A stretch of DNA of 64,000 nt from Paraburkholderia sp. DHOC27 (GCF_003429005.1 NZ_QVQV01000007.1:480828-544827), one strand, 5' to 3'. Shown: positions 54,380-63,566, counted from the first letter of the stretch. The notes: generated from the sequence alone by a model not told the origin. Made by a program: numbers and translations.

Positions 54380-55414
54380 TCAAACCGGCCGTGTCGAACC
54401 GCGCAGGATGATGTCGCAACGCAGGCTGGTGGTGCCGAACGGCGTTTCCCGTGCGCTGCGCAGACGCCTTTCGAGCACGTCGGCAATCGTCTGCGCGACG
54501 CCGTTGATGGGCTGGGCCACCACCGTGATGCCCGCTTCGTAGAGCCCGAACAAAGGCGGATCATCGAACGAGACGAGCGACACGTCGTCGGGTACGCGAA
54601 TCTTCGCGTCCTTGAAGCAACGCAATACTCCAGCAGCCATCACGTAGTTCGACGAGAAAATTGCTGTTGGCGCCTGCCGGAGCGACATCAGACGGCGCGT
54701 TGCATCCGTGCCGCCGAGAATGCTCCAGTGTCCGGGGGCCACGTATTGCTGATCGACCGGCAGGCCGCGCTCGGTGAGCGCATCGCAGTAGCCGAGGTAA
54801 CGTTCGTTGGCGGCGCTGTCGCTCAGGTCACCGGTCACGATCCCCACGCGCCGGTGTCCAATGTCGAGCAGATGGCGCACCGCGTGCATCGCGGCTTCAC
54901 GGTTGTTCACGAACACACGGTCGGCCTTGAGACCGGCCAGATCGTTGTCGTAGAGGATGAGCGGCACGCCGCCTTCGATCAACTGGTCGACCCGGTCGAA
55001 CAGATGCGCGACGCCCGACATCACCAGCGCGTCGATGCGCTGTGTCGAGAAGTAATCGAGGCCGTCCTCCATGAGCCGCGTATCGCCGCCGTGGCAATAG
55101 ATCAGCAACGCGCGGCCGTCGCGCCGCAGCGCGCGCGACAGATGTTCCAGCATGGCGCCGTGAAACTCGTCGAACGACGGCGCAAGCAGACCCACGACGT
55201 GCGTGACGTCCGTCTTCATGGCAACGGCTGCCGCGTTCCGCTTGAAGCGCAGCGCCTGGATTGCCTCCTCGATCTGTTCACGGTTGGCGCGCCGGATCGG
55301 AAAGCCGTTCAGGTAGCGCGACACCGTGCCGATCGCCACCTTGGCCCGTTTAGCGACATCCACGATCGTGGCGGAGCGTGGTTTGTCGGTCTCGTTCGAA
55401 TTATCGTCATTCAT
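54380..55414 (-). CDS. LacI-family transcriptional regulator
   Basis: Sugar-responsive repressor of 344 residues. The N-terminal HTH (about 14-38, ATIVDVAKRAKVAIGTVSRY) and hinge helix precede a periplasmic-binding-protein-like effector domain (VVGLLAPSFDEFHGAMLEHL ... VSLVSFDDPPLFGLYEAGIT). It is the last gene of the sugar ABC operon, 24 bases after the glycoside hydrolase gene, so it probably autoregulates the operon from the operator-like site at 60884-60898. Confidence 0.94.
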   Translation of the reverse strand: MNDDNSNETDKPRSATIVDVAKRAKVAIGTVSRYLNGFPIRRANREQIEEAIQALRFKRNAAAVAMKTDVTHVVGLLAPSFDEFHGAMLEHLSRALRRDGRALLIYCHGGDTRLMEDGLDYFSTQRIDALVMSGVAHLFDRVDQLIEGGVPLILYDNDLAGLKADRVFVNNREAAMHAVRHLLDIGHRRVGIVTGDLSDSAANERYLGYCDALTERGLPVDQQYVAPGHWSILGGTDATRRLMSLRQAPTAIFSSNYVMAAGVLRCFKDAKIRVPDDVSLVSFDDPPLFGLYEAGITVVAQPINGVAQTIADVLERRLRSARETPFGTTSLRCDIILRGSTRPV

Positions 55415-55438
55415 AGACTACTCAATCATGGCTGAAAA

Positions 55439-57499
55439 TTATTCGGCCTCGAATGCCAGCGCCGCGTGAATGCGCAGGCGCGGCACCGTGACCTGTACTG
55501 CACCGTCCGCCGTGAGCGTCCAGTCGAGCGGCGTGCCGGACAACGCATCGTACGAGCGCGCGGGCGTTTGTGGAAGACGCACGCTTACCACAACAGGCCC
55601 GATGGCCGGAATGTCCTCGATGATTTCCATGGTGCGCGTCCCGCCCCCGTTCATGGGCATCGCCTGCCCCCGCAACTGCGGCGCGCCATACAGCAGGTGC
55701 AGCACATGACGCTTGTGCGCGGGCTGATGGGTCAACGCGAGCCGGCCCGACGACGGCAGGTCGGTGCGCACCGCAGCATCGGGCATCAGCCTTTCGATCA
55801 ACGCGTCCACGAGGTAACGGTAGATGGGCTGCCCCACCGCGCGATACAGCCGGAAAATCGGGTACGCCACGTAGGCCGTGCCGTGATGAATCGCAGCGGC
55901 GACACCCAGCGGCTGTGCGTCGATGTCGTCGGGCGCGTGCAGGTGCGAACAGAAGTGCTCATAGGTGCGATTGAAATACGGCGCGCGAATTTCGCCGAGC
56001 ACTTCGGCGCCCTGCGCGCGCAGCACGAGCGCGTCGTCGTAAAACACCACCGGGCTTGCCGGAATGCGCACGTCGAGGTGCTCGTTCAGTACGGCGTAGC
56101 TCGGCCAGAACCCCGTCGACTCGGCTTCCACCTCGAGCCCGAAGTCGAGCGCGAAGCCATGCTCGCCTGCACGCGCGGAATGCCACGACGCGAGGACCTT
56201 GCCCCCTGCCGCAAGGTACGTTTCGAATCGCTGCGCGAGCGCGGCGTCGACCGGAATCTCGTCGGGCAGGATGACGAGGCGGTAATCCTCGAAGCGCGCG
56301 CTCTCGTCGATGACATCGAACGGTCGATGCAATTCCATGAGCATCTGTACGGCGCCGTCGTCACTGGGATGATTGCGTCCCATACCTGGATTCATGTGCT
56401 CGGCAGACAGAATCGCGATCTCCGACACTTGCTTCGCGCCATCGAGGAACGGCTCCAGTTTCGCAATGCGTGCGTACGCCGGCGCGATCCGCGCATACGT
56501 GCCGTGGTCGATTGCGCCACCTGGATGCAACGCATCGCCGACGAGGCAACGCGAACCGAGCGCGACCATCTGCGCGCATTCGTATTCCAGTGCATCGGCG
56601 TGCTTGAATCCGCCGAACTCTCCCCAGCCCGCGTGGAATTTGCCGGTATGGGACGTGTATTCGAGGCCGAGCGTCGCTGCATAGCGTGCGCTCGTCGGCA
56701 GATGGTTGTAGCCCCAACCACCGGTAGGCAGGCTTTCGAGTTCGAGATGCGTGTAATCCTGGTAGCGTTCAGGACCGCGTTTGGCGATATGACCGGCGTT
56801 GTAGAACACGCGCAAATGCGGAAACTCCGCAAACAGCGCAGCGCTGGTTTCGTGACGAAATTGTGCGAGCACGGCCTCATCGTTGAGATGACGGTCGTGT
56901 GCACTCTGAGGATCGAGCCCCTGCGCGCGCATGCGCTCGATACACGCGGTGCAGACGCAATCGTTCGCCATGACGATATCGAAGAAGAGCCCTGGAATGT
57001 CGTAGCGGCGTGCGACTTCGCGCGCCTGGGCAAGAATGCGCTGACGCAGCGGCGCGTGGCTCAAACAAAGCGTGTGCCACGCGGGGCTGAGTTGTCGCGC
57101 GCTGGATGCATCGTCGGCAAGCTCGTGAACGAAGCTGTTGGTCGCGCTCAAAACCCGCCATTCGGGATGCTCGCGCGCGGTCCGTTCGTCCCATTGCACC
57201 GTGATATAGACCGGGCTTTCGATATCGGCGTCGCGCAAGGCCCGGATCATGCCGCCCAACAGATCGGGCCGCGCGAGATTGGGATGCACGTGACCCACTT
57301 CGGTCGGATAGTAGGACCAGCCATGATGGCACTTGGCGAAGATCGTGATCGAATCGACATTGGCGCGCTTGAGCGTCGCGACGAAATCCACCGCGTCGAA
57401 ATGCGCACCCACGCCGGGAATATGCTCGGACGTATGGAAATCCAGATGTATCTGCCGATAGCGAAGCGGCTTCACAGTGCGCGTCACGGAATCCGTCAT
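55439..57499 (-). CDS. GHL6-type putative glycoside hydrolase
   Basis: A 686-residue soluble enzyme candidate with no signal peptide. The N-terminal TIM-barrel-like part (about 1-330) starts YRQIHLDFHTSEHIPGVGAH and contains ITIFAKCHHGWSYYPTEVGH and PGLFFDIVMANDCVC. These features match the hypothetical glycosyl hydrolase 6 family. A beta-galactosidase-trimerisation-like domain follows (about 350-540, VSEIAILSAEHMNPGMG, VLASWHSARAGEHGF), then a beta-rich C-terminus. ATG at 57499 has AAGGA nine bases upstream; the ATG at 57508 overlaps the permease stop (ATGA) but lacks spacing. It would act on sugars imported by the same operon. Confidence 0.82.
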   Translation of the reverse strand: MTDSVTRTVKPLRYRQIHLDFHTSEHIPGVGAHFDAVDFVATLKRANVDSITIFAKCHHGWSYYPTEVGHVHPNLARPDLLGGMIRALRDADIESPVYITVQWDERTAREHPEWRVLSATNSFVHELADDASSARQLSPAWHTLCLSHAPLRQRILAQAREVARRYDIPGLFFDIVMANDCVCTACIERMRAQGLDPQSAHDRHLNDEAVLAQFRHETSAALFAEFPHLRVFYNAGHIAKRGPERYQDYTHLELESLPTGGWGYNHLPTSARYAATLGLEYTSHTGKFHAGWGEFGGFKHADALEYECAQMVALGSRCLVGDALHPGGAIDHGTYARIAPAYARIAKLEPFLDGAKQVSEIAILSAEHMNPGMGRNHPSDDGAVQMLMELHRPFDVIDESARFEDYRLVILPDEIPVDAALAQRFETYLAAGGKVLASWHSARAGEHGFALDFGLEVEAESTGFWPSYAVLNEHLDVRIPASPVVFYDDALVLRAQGAEVLGEIRAPYFNRTYEHFCSHLHAPDDIDAQPLGVAAAIHHGTAYVAYPIFRLYRAVGQPIYRYLVDALIERLMPDAAVRTDLPSSGRLALTHQPAHKRHVLHLLYGAPQLRGQAMPMNGGGTRTMEIIEDIPAIGPVVVSVRLPQTPARSYDALSGTPLDWTLTADGAVQVTVPRLRIHAALAFEAE

Positions 57500-57504
57500 G
57501 GTGG

Positions 57505-58326
57505 TCATTCCTTGCTGCCGCTGCGGCCGAGTGCGCCACGCGCGAACTGCCGCTGGAACACGATGAAGATGACGAGCGGCACGAGCGCTGTGATGATCGC
57601 GGCGGCCGCGCGCAGATTCCAGTTGGCGTCGTAGGTGCCCGCAATGCGCGCGAATGCCACCGGCAAGGGAATCCGCGAGTGCAGGTAGAGCAAGGGCAGC
57701 AGCAGCGAATTCCACGTCCAGAGGAATTGCAGAATGCCGATTGCGCTGATCGACGCCAGCGTGTTGGGCAAAACCACGTAGCCGAATACGGCGAGTGGAC
57801 CACATCCGTCGATGCGCGCCGCCTCGATGAGTTCGCGCGGGAAATCCTCCAGAAAGTTCTTCACGACCACGATCGACCATGCGAACGAGAGCCCCACATA
57901 GGGGATCAGCACGGACAACATGTTGTCGATCAAGCCCCACTCTCTCCAGAGCCGGAACAGCGGGATGATCACGATCTGCTGCGGCAGGACGAAGGCGCTC
58001 ACGATGATGATCAGGAGCGTTCGACGCAACGGAAAGCGCAAGAAGTGGAACGCATAGGCTGCGGCGGGCGTGAGCAGCATCGTCGCGACGGTGGCCATGC
58101 CGGCCAGCTTGAAGGTCACCCACGACGCCTCCAGCAGCGGGTAATGCGTCCACACGGCACGCCATGCAGCGAGAGTCAGCGTGAAGCGGCTCGTGGTCCA
58201 CCAGCCGAGTATGGCTTCGTCCACGGGCCGCAGCGAAGTGACGACGACGCCGACGATCGGCACGACCCAGATGCACGCGATCAGGCTGACAAATGCGGTC
58301 GCCCAGCGCGAGGAAGCGGCTTTCAT
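57505..58326 (-). CDS. Carbohydrate ABC transporter permease (MalG-like)
   Basis: Inner-membrane permease of 273 residues with six hydrophobic segments. It starts MKAASSRWATAFVSLIACIW. The EAA loop EAARIDGCGPLAVFGYVVLP is typical of the CUT1 sugar family. Its start overlaps the stop of the upstream MalF-like permease by ATGA. It pairs with that permease and with the binding protein. The ATPase is missing from the operon. Confidence 0.94.
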   Translation of the reverse strand: MKAASSRWATAFVSLIACIWVVPIVGVVVTSLRPVDEAILGWWTTSRFTLTLAAWRAVWTHYPLLEASWVTFKLAGMATVATMLLTPAAAYAFHFLRFPLRRTLLIIIVSAFVLPQQIVIIPLFRLWREWGLIDNMLSVLIPYVGLSFAWSIVVVKNFLEDFPRELIEAARIDGCGPLAVFGYVVLPNTLASISAIGILQFLWTWNSLLLPLLYLHSRIPLPVAFARIAGTYDANWNLRAAAAIITALVPLVIFIVFQRQFARGALGRSGSKE

Positions 58327-59306
58327 TTGGCCTCCGCGCAATGTCTGAGCATGACCGGCACCGACACGATCAGCACCGCCGCCAGCAGCACCAGCGTGGC
58401 GGCCGCTCCGTAGCCGAGCTTGAATTGCAGCATCGACTCGCGATACATGAAGAAGCCCAGCGTCTCGGTGGAACGGACCGGGCCGCCGTTCGTCATGATG
58501 AAGATGGTGTCGAAGGCGCGCAGACTGCCGAGCAGATTGATGAAGGTCGCGACCCGCACGCCGGGCAACGACAGCGGCATGACGATGTAGCGCAGCAGCG
58601 AGAAGCCACGCGCACCGTCGAGACAGGCTGCTTCGACAATCGCAGACGGGATGGCCTGGGTTGCCGCGAAGCACAGCATCAACGGCAAGCCCGCTTGTGC
58701 CCAGGAGTACGCGATGACCAGCGCGCCGAGTGCCGTCGAGCGGTCGCCGAGCCACGCGTGACTGAACTGGCCAAGCCCGATAGCCGCGAGCCCCGCGTTG
58801 AGCAAACCGCCTGAATCAGGCCGGAAAATTCCCAGCCAGATAAAACCCGTGACCGCTTCGGAGATGCCGTACGCCGAGAAGATCATCACGCGGGGGATCA
58901 GTGTGGCTTTCGGCGCAAGCGAGCAAAGCAAGGCGAGCAGCCAGCCGGTCCCCACGGATAACAGCGTTGTCGACACGGTCCAGATGAGCGTGGTCCACAA
59001 CGCCTGCCGGAAATTGGCGTCGTGAAAGAGTGCAACGTAGTTGCCAAAGCCGACGTAGTGCGCGGCGCCGAGTCCGCGGATATCGAAGAAGCTCAGACGG
59101 ATCGTGTCCATGAGCGGATACGCCACGGCGAGACCAAACAGGATCAGCACCGGCGCGAGCAGCAGATAGGCCGCGGGTGTTTCGGGCCAGAGAAATGCGC
59201 GGGGACGCACGGCTTCGTTATCGGCACGCGTCAATGCGCAGCTCATCCGCGAGGGGCTTTGCACCACACCGGCAAGTTGCGCGCTGCGATTGTCGTGCTC
59301 GTTCAT
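58323..59306 (-). CDS. Carbohydrate ABC transporter permease (MalF-like)
   Basis: Inner-membrane permease of 327 residues with about six membrane segments from residue 40 on. It starts MNEHDNRSAQLAGVVQSPSR. The EAA loop EAACLDGARGFSLLRYIVMP is present. It overlaps the next permease by ATGA and follows the binding-protein gene by 66 bases. A GTG ten codons earlier (59336) is an alternative start. It forms a heterodimeric sugar channel with the MalG-like partner. Confidence 0.93.
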   Translation of the reverse strand: MNEHDNRSAQLAGVVQSPSRMSCALTRADNEAVRPRAFLWPETPAAYLLLAPVLILFGLAVAYPLMDTIRLSFFDIRGLGAAHYVGFGNYVALFHDANFRQALWTTLIWTVSTTLLSVGTGWLLALLCSLAPKATLIPRVMIFSAYGISEAVTGFIWLGIFRPDSGGLLNAGLAAIGLGQFSHAWLGDRSTALGALVIAYSWAQAGLPLMLCFAATQAIPSAIVEAACLDGARGFSLLRYIVMPLSLPGVRVATFINLLGSLRAFDTIFIMTNGGPVRSTETLGFFMYRESMLQFKLGYGAAATLVLLAAVLIVSVPVMLRHCAEAK

Positions 59307-59372
59307 GGAGGCCGTGTTCCGTTGAAGTTGCTGCACGCTGCCCGTTGCGTCACTCGCCTGAGGCGGGCGGCG

Positions 59373-60707
59373 TTACTTGTACGAGTCCTTCGCCTTCGCT
59401 TCGATTGCGGCGAGCACCTTGTCGATGTTCGCGTCGCTTGGGTCCTGCAGAAAATACTGGAGTTGCACGCGGTATTCGTCGACCAGGTCGCCCGGCAGCA
59501 GATCGCCGAGAACGAACTGGACTTTGGACGACCTCACCGCCTCCGACGACGCTGCCACCACCGGGCCGCCAGGCAGGCTGTTCGCCTTGCTGGATGGCGA
59601 TGCGAGACCGGCCTTCGCTTCGATGGCCGCGGCTTCGGCGCCCGTCACCCAGCTCAAAAACTGGTTGGCGGCTGCAGGATTCGAACCGGATTTCAGCGCC
59701 ACGAATTCCTTGGTGTCGATGCTCGTGGTGTCGTCGTGACCGAGCCCCAGCGACGGAAACTGGAATAGTGCGTAGTCCTGCCCTTCCTTCATGCCGTAAT
59801 CGCTCTTCGCACGATTGTTGACCCACATACCGATCAGGTCATACGCGTGCGTGCCGGACTTGAGCACCTCGTCAGCCGCGTTGTCCCACTCCGTTGCGAG
59901 CATGCGGCTCCCATCGTCGCAGCACCCGGCCCTCAGCATCTCGGCATACTTGTGAAGCGCCGTCTTCACGACCGGGTCGGTCCACGCAATCTGATGCGCC
60001 GCCAGCTTCGCTGCGGCCTCGACGCCGCCAACGCGTAGCAGCAAGGTTTCGAACCACTCGGCGTGAGCCCAGGTCTTGCCGGGCATCGAGACCGGCGTGA
60101 CGCCCGCGGACCGCAACGGCCTGAAGCTGCCGAGGAACGCGCTCCAGGTGTTGGGCGGTGCAGCGATCCCGGCCTTCTTCAGCACGTCGGGGCGATAAAA
60201 GATGCCGCTACGATCGCCGAAGGTGTAGGTCACGCCATAGGTCACGCCCTTGTATTGCCCAAGGCGCTTCCACTGGTCGCTCAGGTCGTTGCTCCACGCG
60301 TTGGCGCGCCACTCGGCGTCTAACGGACGAAGAAGGTTAGCGTCGGCCAACTCGGCGCGAAACGCCGGCCATGTGTTGATGAGCAGATCGGCCTTTTCGC
60401 CGCCCAGCAGCGTGGTGCGAATGGCGCCGCGTGCATCGCCCTGCACCGTCAGACTAATTTCGCGGATCTTGATGCCTGGGTGGCTCTTCTGAAAGGCGGC
60501 CTCCATCTCGTGGATCATGTCGGCTTCGGAGCCTGATAACCAGTCGACGATGACAAGCTCATCGCTACCGGCTGCGAATGCTGGCGAGCACATGGCAAGC
60601 GTGAGCGCTGCGGCGAACGTCGCCACGCGTGCGGCCAACGCAGCCCACACCGCGCCGCCCAGGACGCGTCGACGCGAGACCGATGACGCTGAGCCGACGC
60701 AATGCAT
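59373..60707 (-). CDS. Extracellular sugar-binding protein with possible Tat signal
   Basis: Periplasmic solute-binding protein of 444 residues for the sugar ABC importer. The signal region carries SRRRVLGG, a twin-arginine-like motif, followed by a long hydrophobic stretch and the cleavage-like SPAFAAGSDE near residue 46. The bacterial extracellular protein family 1 fold follows (ELVIVDWLSGSEADMIHEME; AGLASPSSKANSLPGG). It is the first gene of the operon. A LacI-type operator-like site lies about 180 bases upstream. Confidence 0.93.
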   Translation of the reverse strand: MHCVGSASSVSRRRVLGGAVWAALAARVATFAAALTLAMCSPAFAAGSDELVIVDWLSGSEADMIHEMEAAFQKSHPGIKIREISLTVQGDARGAIRTTLLGGEKADLLINTWPAFRAELADANLLRPLDAEWRANAWSNDLSDQWKRLGQYKGVTYGVTYTFGDRSGIFYRPDVLKKAGIAAPPNTWSAFLGSFRPLRSAGVTPVSMPGKTWAHAEWFETLLLRVGGVEAAAKLAAHQIAWTDPVVKTALHKYAEMLRAGCCDDGSRMLATEWDNAADEVLKSGTHAYDLIGMWVNNRAKSDYGMKEGQDYALFQFPSLGLGHDDTTSIDTKEFVALKSGSNPAAANQFLSWVTGAEAAAIEAKAGLASPSSKANSLPGGPVVAASSEAVRSSKVQFVLGDLLPGDLVDEYRVQLQYFLQDPSDANIDKVLAAIEAKAKDSYK

Positions 60708-60883
60708 TGCCTCTCTCCAGTGTGCTCACGAAGTCTAGCGTTTAAATTGCTGCCTCGTCCATGCCGCAGGGGACAAAACAGTTGAGGTTTTTATTTTCGC
60801 GTGGCAGTCGCCCTGAAGCCTTGCCACACCGGGCTCGTAGCGCGGATCGAGGGTTTACCCTTCCTTGCCGAATTGCAACTTAC

Positions 60884-60898
60884 TTGATAACGTTTCAA
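60884..60898. promoter_or_regulatory. LacI-type operator-like site
   Basis: TTGATAACGTTTCAA: an imperfect palindrome with the AACGTT core typical of LacI-family operators. It lies in the shared region between the sugar operon (-) and the crotonase gene (+). Binding by the operon's own LacI protein is inferred. Confidence 0.5.
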
Positions 60899-61000
60899 TT
60901 AAATTGTAAGGCAATTTTGCGGAATGTCGAACTCGAAGTTTCGTACGACGTTTCACGTCCTTTTGGCGGAATTGAGCGTTGTGCGACCACAGAGGAAGCT

Positions 61001-61747
61001 ATGCCACCGCAGGTTCTCCAAACCGTCGGCGCGTTCCCCGGGCTCGACGGTTTCCGGGTTGAATTGAGCAAGGAAGATTCGCGCGCCGACATCGTCCTCG
61101 ACCGGCCACCGTTCAACCTCCTCTCCATTACGCAGCGCTCGCAGATGTGCGCAGTGTTCGAGGCGCTGGATGCCGACCCGGCTGTCCAGGTTATCGTGGT
61201 GCGTACTTCAGGCGAACATTTTTCGCGCGGCAGCAATAGCGAGGAACTGATCGACGCGTCGCCCGACGAGGTGGCCCAGCTCGCGTGGGACTTGAGTTCG
61301 CCCTCACGTTGCAGCAAGCCGGTGATCGCGGCCAATCGCGGCTACTGCTTTGGCGCCGCCTTCGAATTGTCGCTTGCGTGCGATTTCAGAATCGCCACGG
61401 AGACGACGCTTTATGCGTTGCCCGCCCAGAACATGGGACAAATCCCGGGCTTTATCTGCGCGGCGCGGCTGCACAAACTGATCGGCATCGTGCGCATGAA
61501 GGACATGGTGATGCGCTCGCGCGTCATCAACGGTGTACAGGCTTACGACTGGGGCATCGTGACCGAGTTTGTCGTGGACAGTGAACTTGAGAGCGTCACC
61601 GACGCGCTGGTTCGGGAGTTGCTCGCCTTCTCTCCCCTGCCCCAGCGGGCGACGAAAAAACTATTGAACGATATCGAGGACAAGCCGCTTACCGGAGACG
61701 GTGAGATCGAGCGACAGGGGTATCGGCAGATCTGCAATATGGGGTAG
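61001..61747 (+). CDS. Enoyl-CoA hydratase/isomerase-family (crotonase) protein
   Basis: A 248-residue crotonase-fold protein. GAGGAAG lies just before ATG 61001, so the longer frame from 60761 is rejected. The CoA/oxyanion loops are VVRTSGEHFSRGSNSEEL and ANRGYCFGAAFELSLACDFR. The segment that carries Glu144 in rat crotonase reads LPAQNMGQIPG, with no glutamate, so a classical hydratase reaction is unlikely; isomerase, decarboxylase or another CoA activity is possible. It is divergent from the sugar ABC operon. From base 61101 its sequence is repeated at the right end of the window. Confidence 0.88.
   Translation: MPPQVLQTVGAFPGLDGFRVELSKEDSRADIVLDRPPFNLLSITQRSQMCAVFEALDADPAVQVIVVRTSGEHFSRGSNSEELIDASPDEVAQLAWDLSSPSRCSKPVIAANRGYCFGAAFELSLACDFRIATETTLYALPAQNMGQIPGFICAARLHKLIGIVRMKDMVMRSRVINGVQAYDWGIVTEFVVDSELESVTDALVRELLAFSPLPQRATKKLLNDIEDKPLTGDGEIERQGYRQICNMG
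61101..61534 (+). repeat. Direct repeat of the crotonase gene (left copy)
   Basis: The 434 bases at 61101-61534 recur at 63567-64000, offset 2466 bases, without gaps and with 10 differences counted by eye. The repeat probably continues past the window end. It brackets the lower-G+C insert with three unassigned genes. Confidence 0.95.
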
Positions 61748-61807
61748 TGAGGGCCGGAAGTAAAAAACGCAGGATTCCGAAGTTTTATTGCGTGCCAAAG
61801 ACAAAAA

Positions 61808-61835
61808 CAAAAAACCCGCCTTGCGGGCGGGTTCG
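61808..61835 (+). terminator. Terminator after the crotonase gene
   Basis: Stem ACCCGCC / GGCGGGT around a TTGCG loop, preceded by an A-run; the T-run is weak (GGGTTCGTTGG). Confidence 0.6.
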
Positions 61836-62136
61836 TTGGTACAGCAGGAAACTGCGCGTTCACGGTGTTTACCACCGCCTTCCCGATTCAGAAACGATCA
61901 ACGTTCCTGGCAGGGCTTATTGCGCAGAACCTTCAAAACGGTTGGTTGCGGGGACAGGATTTGTCATTTGTAGGCGCGGTGTGCTGTTTCATACGTGCAC
62001 ATAGTCGCCTCGTCTGCCGGCCGAATCTCCCTGATGTGACGACAAAACTCTCTCAAGATTGCGTTAACCGCTCTACACCGGATGCCGGGCAAGCCGACGG
62101 TTTCGACTGCGAAGCAGCACCGGTTCGCCTCGTGCG
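61836..62136. other. Left part of the insert without a recognised gene
   Basis: About 300 bases. A 91-codon plus-strand frame (61865-62140) crosses it but has no ribosome binding site or recognisable fold. No integrase or attachment site was recognised. Confidence 0.35.
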
Positions 62137-62529
62137 CTAGAACGGCTCTAGCCGGAAGCCCGGGAGGTGGAAAATAAGAAGCTGCGCTTGAGGTCCCAAG
62201 CAACCGACGACAAGGTCTAATGGCTCTCGAAAGGACGGAAAAGCAGCATCAGTGGTACCGTCAAAGATTGGGGAATCAAGCGTTTGTAAAATAATTGCTG
62301 GATCGCCCATGCCGGGAAAAGGTCGGGTTTGCATTCCGACCCGCCACTTGACTAACTGGCCTACTTCGAACTTATGAGGGCGTTGAATTGCCTCAAACAT
62401 CTGCTTGAGCAATTGTACTTTTGTGTCAATCGGCAACGCTAGTTGCGATGGAATTACGGGCTGTTGACTCGCGGCACGGCCGCCCACTGCCGCAGCGAGT
62501 GCAGCGCCCAAATCTTGGGGTGTCGACAT
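62137..62529 (-). CDS. Unassigned 130-residue soluble protein
   Basis: It starts MSTPQDLGAALAAAVGGRAA and ends LIFHLPGFRLEPF. No membrane segment. The second half (HKFEVGQLVKWRVGMQTRPF ... FREPLDLVVGCL ... FHLPGFRLEPF) looks like a small beta-rich, SH3-like domain. It resembles accessory-genome proteins I have seen with a VGQLVxW...FREPLDLVLG...FEP pattern, none with a known role. It is the last gene of a three-gene unit, 11 bases after the 1-TM gene. Composition is lower in G+C than the flanks. Function unknown. Confidence 0.7.
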   Translation of the reverse strand: MSTPQDLGAALAAAVGGRAASQQPVIPSQLALPIDTKVQLLKQMFEAIQRPHKFEVGQLVKWRVGMQTRPFPGMGDPAIILQTLDSPIFDGTTDAAFPSFREPLDLVVGCLGPQAQLLIFHLPGFRLEPF

Positions 62530-62540
62530 AGTCCGAGGGC

Positions 62541-62828
62541 TCAGAGCGAATAAGAGTTGCGGATTTCAACCGATCTATTGACCGGCGCGAACCCGTACGC
62601 GTTGAACCCGCTTTCGGCATTCGTAACTGGCCCATAGCCCGTCTGGCCACCACCAACACTTGCGACGGTAGCCGCGACTTTTGCTTGAAGTGCCTTCGCG
62701 TCCGTTTGGACGCGGAGAGCCCTAAGCTCCTGCCGAATATGCCGCTGTAGGTGATAGGTGCGGTATCCAATGGCCGCCGCCATCGCCACCGATGCAACGC
62801 TGAAGAGATAGATCAAGTGTAAGTTCAT
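62541..62828 (-). CDS. Unassigned 95-residue single-span membrane protein
   Basis: It starts MNLHLIYLFSVASVAMAAAI, a membrane helix at about residues 4-22. A helical, coiled-coil-like stretch follows (HLQRHIRQELRALRVQTDAK, about 27-58), then a Gly/Tyr/Asn-rich tail ending VEIRNSYSL. Its start overlaps the stop of the 4-TM gene by ATGA (62825-62828). No family was recognised. Confidence 0.7.
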   Translation of the reverse strand: MNLHLIYLFSVASVAMAAAIGYRTYHLQRHIRQELRALRVQTDAKALQAKVAATVASVGGGQTGYGPVTNAESGFNAYGFAPVNRSVEIRNSYSL

Positions 62829-63337
62829 GACTTTTCCCGTGCTGCCTTGACCTTAAGGTCTAAAAGTCGATTTTTTGAATAAAACGCCACAATCAGCGCC
62901 AAAACCGTAAGAGAGATGGTAAGTGTGGCAAATCCCTGCAGTTTTCCAGTCGCCTCGGCGCTCAATGTCGACTCGTCGAGCAACTGTAGTCCTTTTCCCT
63001 TTATCCCGCCATACGAAAACGCCAGTATCACGACAGTAACAAGGTGAGCCAGCATGTGCTTCGACAGCACACTCCGACTTGACCTAGCAGTGGTAAACAC
63101 GACGAAATGGAACATTTCTGCCGACGCTCCAAGTAGCACGAGCGTCGCGATAGGGAGTAAATCACCAGACCCAAACGTAGAGAGGAAAGGATGGTGGATG
63201 TCGAACGCATACTGAGCGTAAAGCCAAGTGCCTATAAGAATGAGGATTGGCATCAGCACTTCGCATACGATCCATGCTACAAACTCGTCAGTAATCGAGC
63301 CGTCTTCCTCTTCGAGCACCTCATTGGGCGTCGTCAT
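62825..63337 (-). CDS. Unassigned 170-residue protein with four membrane segments
   Basis: It starts MTTPNEVLEEEDGSITDEFV. Hydrophobic segments lie at about residues 25-45 (CEVLMPILILIGTWLYAQYA), 59-82 (LLPIATLVLLGASAEMFHFV), 95-113 (LAHLVTVVILAFSYGG) and 134-156 (FATLTISLTVLALIVAFYS). A basic C-terminus ends KAAREKS. It is the first gene of the unit and overlaps the 1-TM gene by ATGA. Local G+C is about half, well below the neighbours, suggesting transfer. No transporter or toxin motif was recognised. Confidence 0.72.
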   Translation of the reverse strand: MTTPNEVLEEEDGSITDEFVAWIVCEVLMPILILIGTWLYAQYAFDIHHPFLSTFGSGDLLPIATLVLLGASAEMFHFVVFTTARSSRSVLSKHMLAHLVTVVILAFSYGGIKGKGLQLLDESTLSAEATGKLQGFATLTISLTVLALIVAFYSKNRLLDLKVKAAREKS

Positions 63338-63566
63338 CCTGTCCCCGTCACTAGCTTTGGCTGGTCTCAGATTCTAACCCGCCGATTATTTCTGGGTATA
63401 CAAATCGCTCGCGATCAAGCGGGAGCCCGGCCGTGTTTCGCCGCGACTGTACATTCATACAGTATATCGCGGCAGTCATGAGCGCCATCCTGTCCGCACC
63501 CGAAACGATCCATGCGGCCCTCTGGCGGGGATCGTAGCCGGCCGTGCCTGAGGCGACGTGATCGAC

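Noticed and set aside
55466..57634. 722-codon plus-strand frame opposite the GHL6 gene
   Set aside because: Antisense of a recognised gene; no domain or ribosome binding site.
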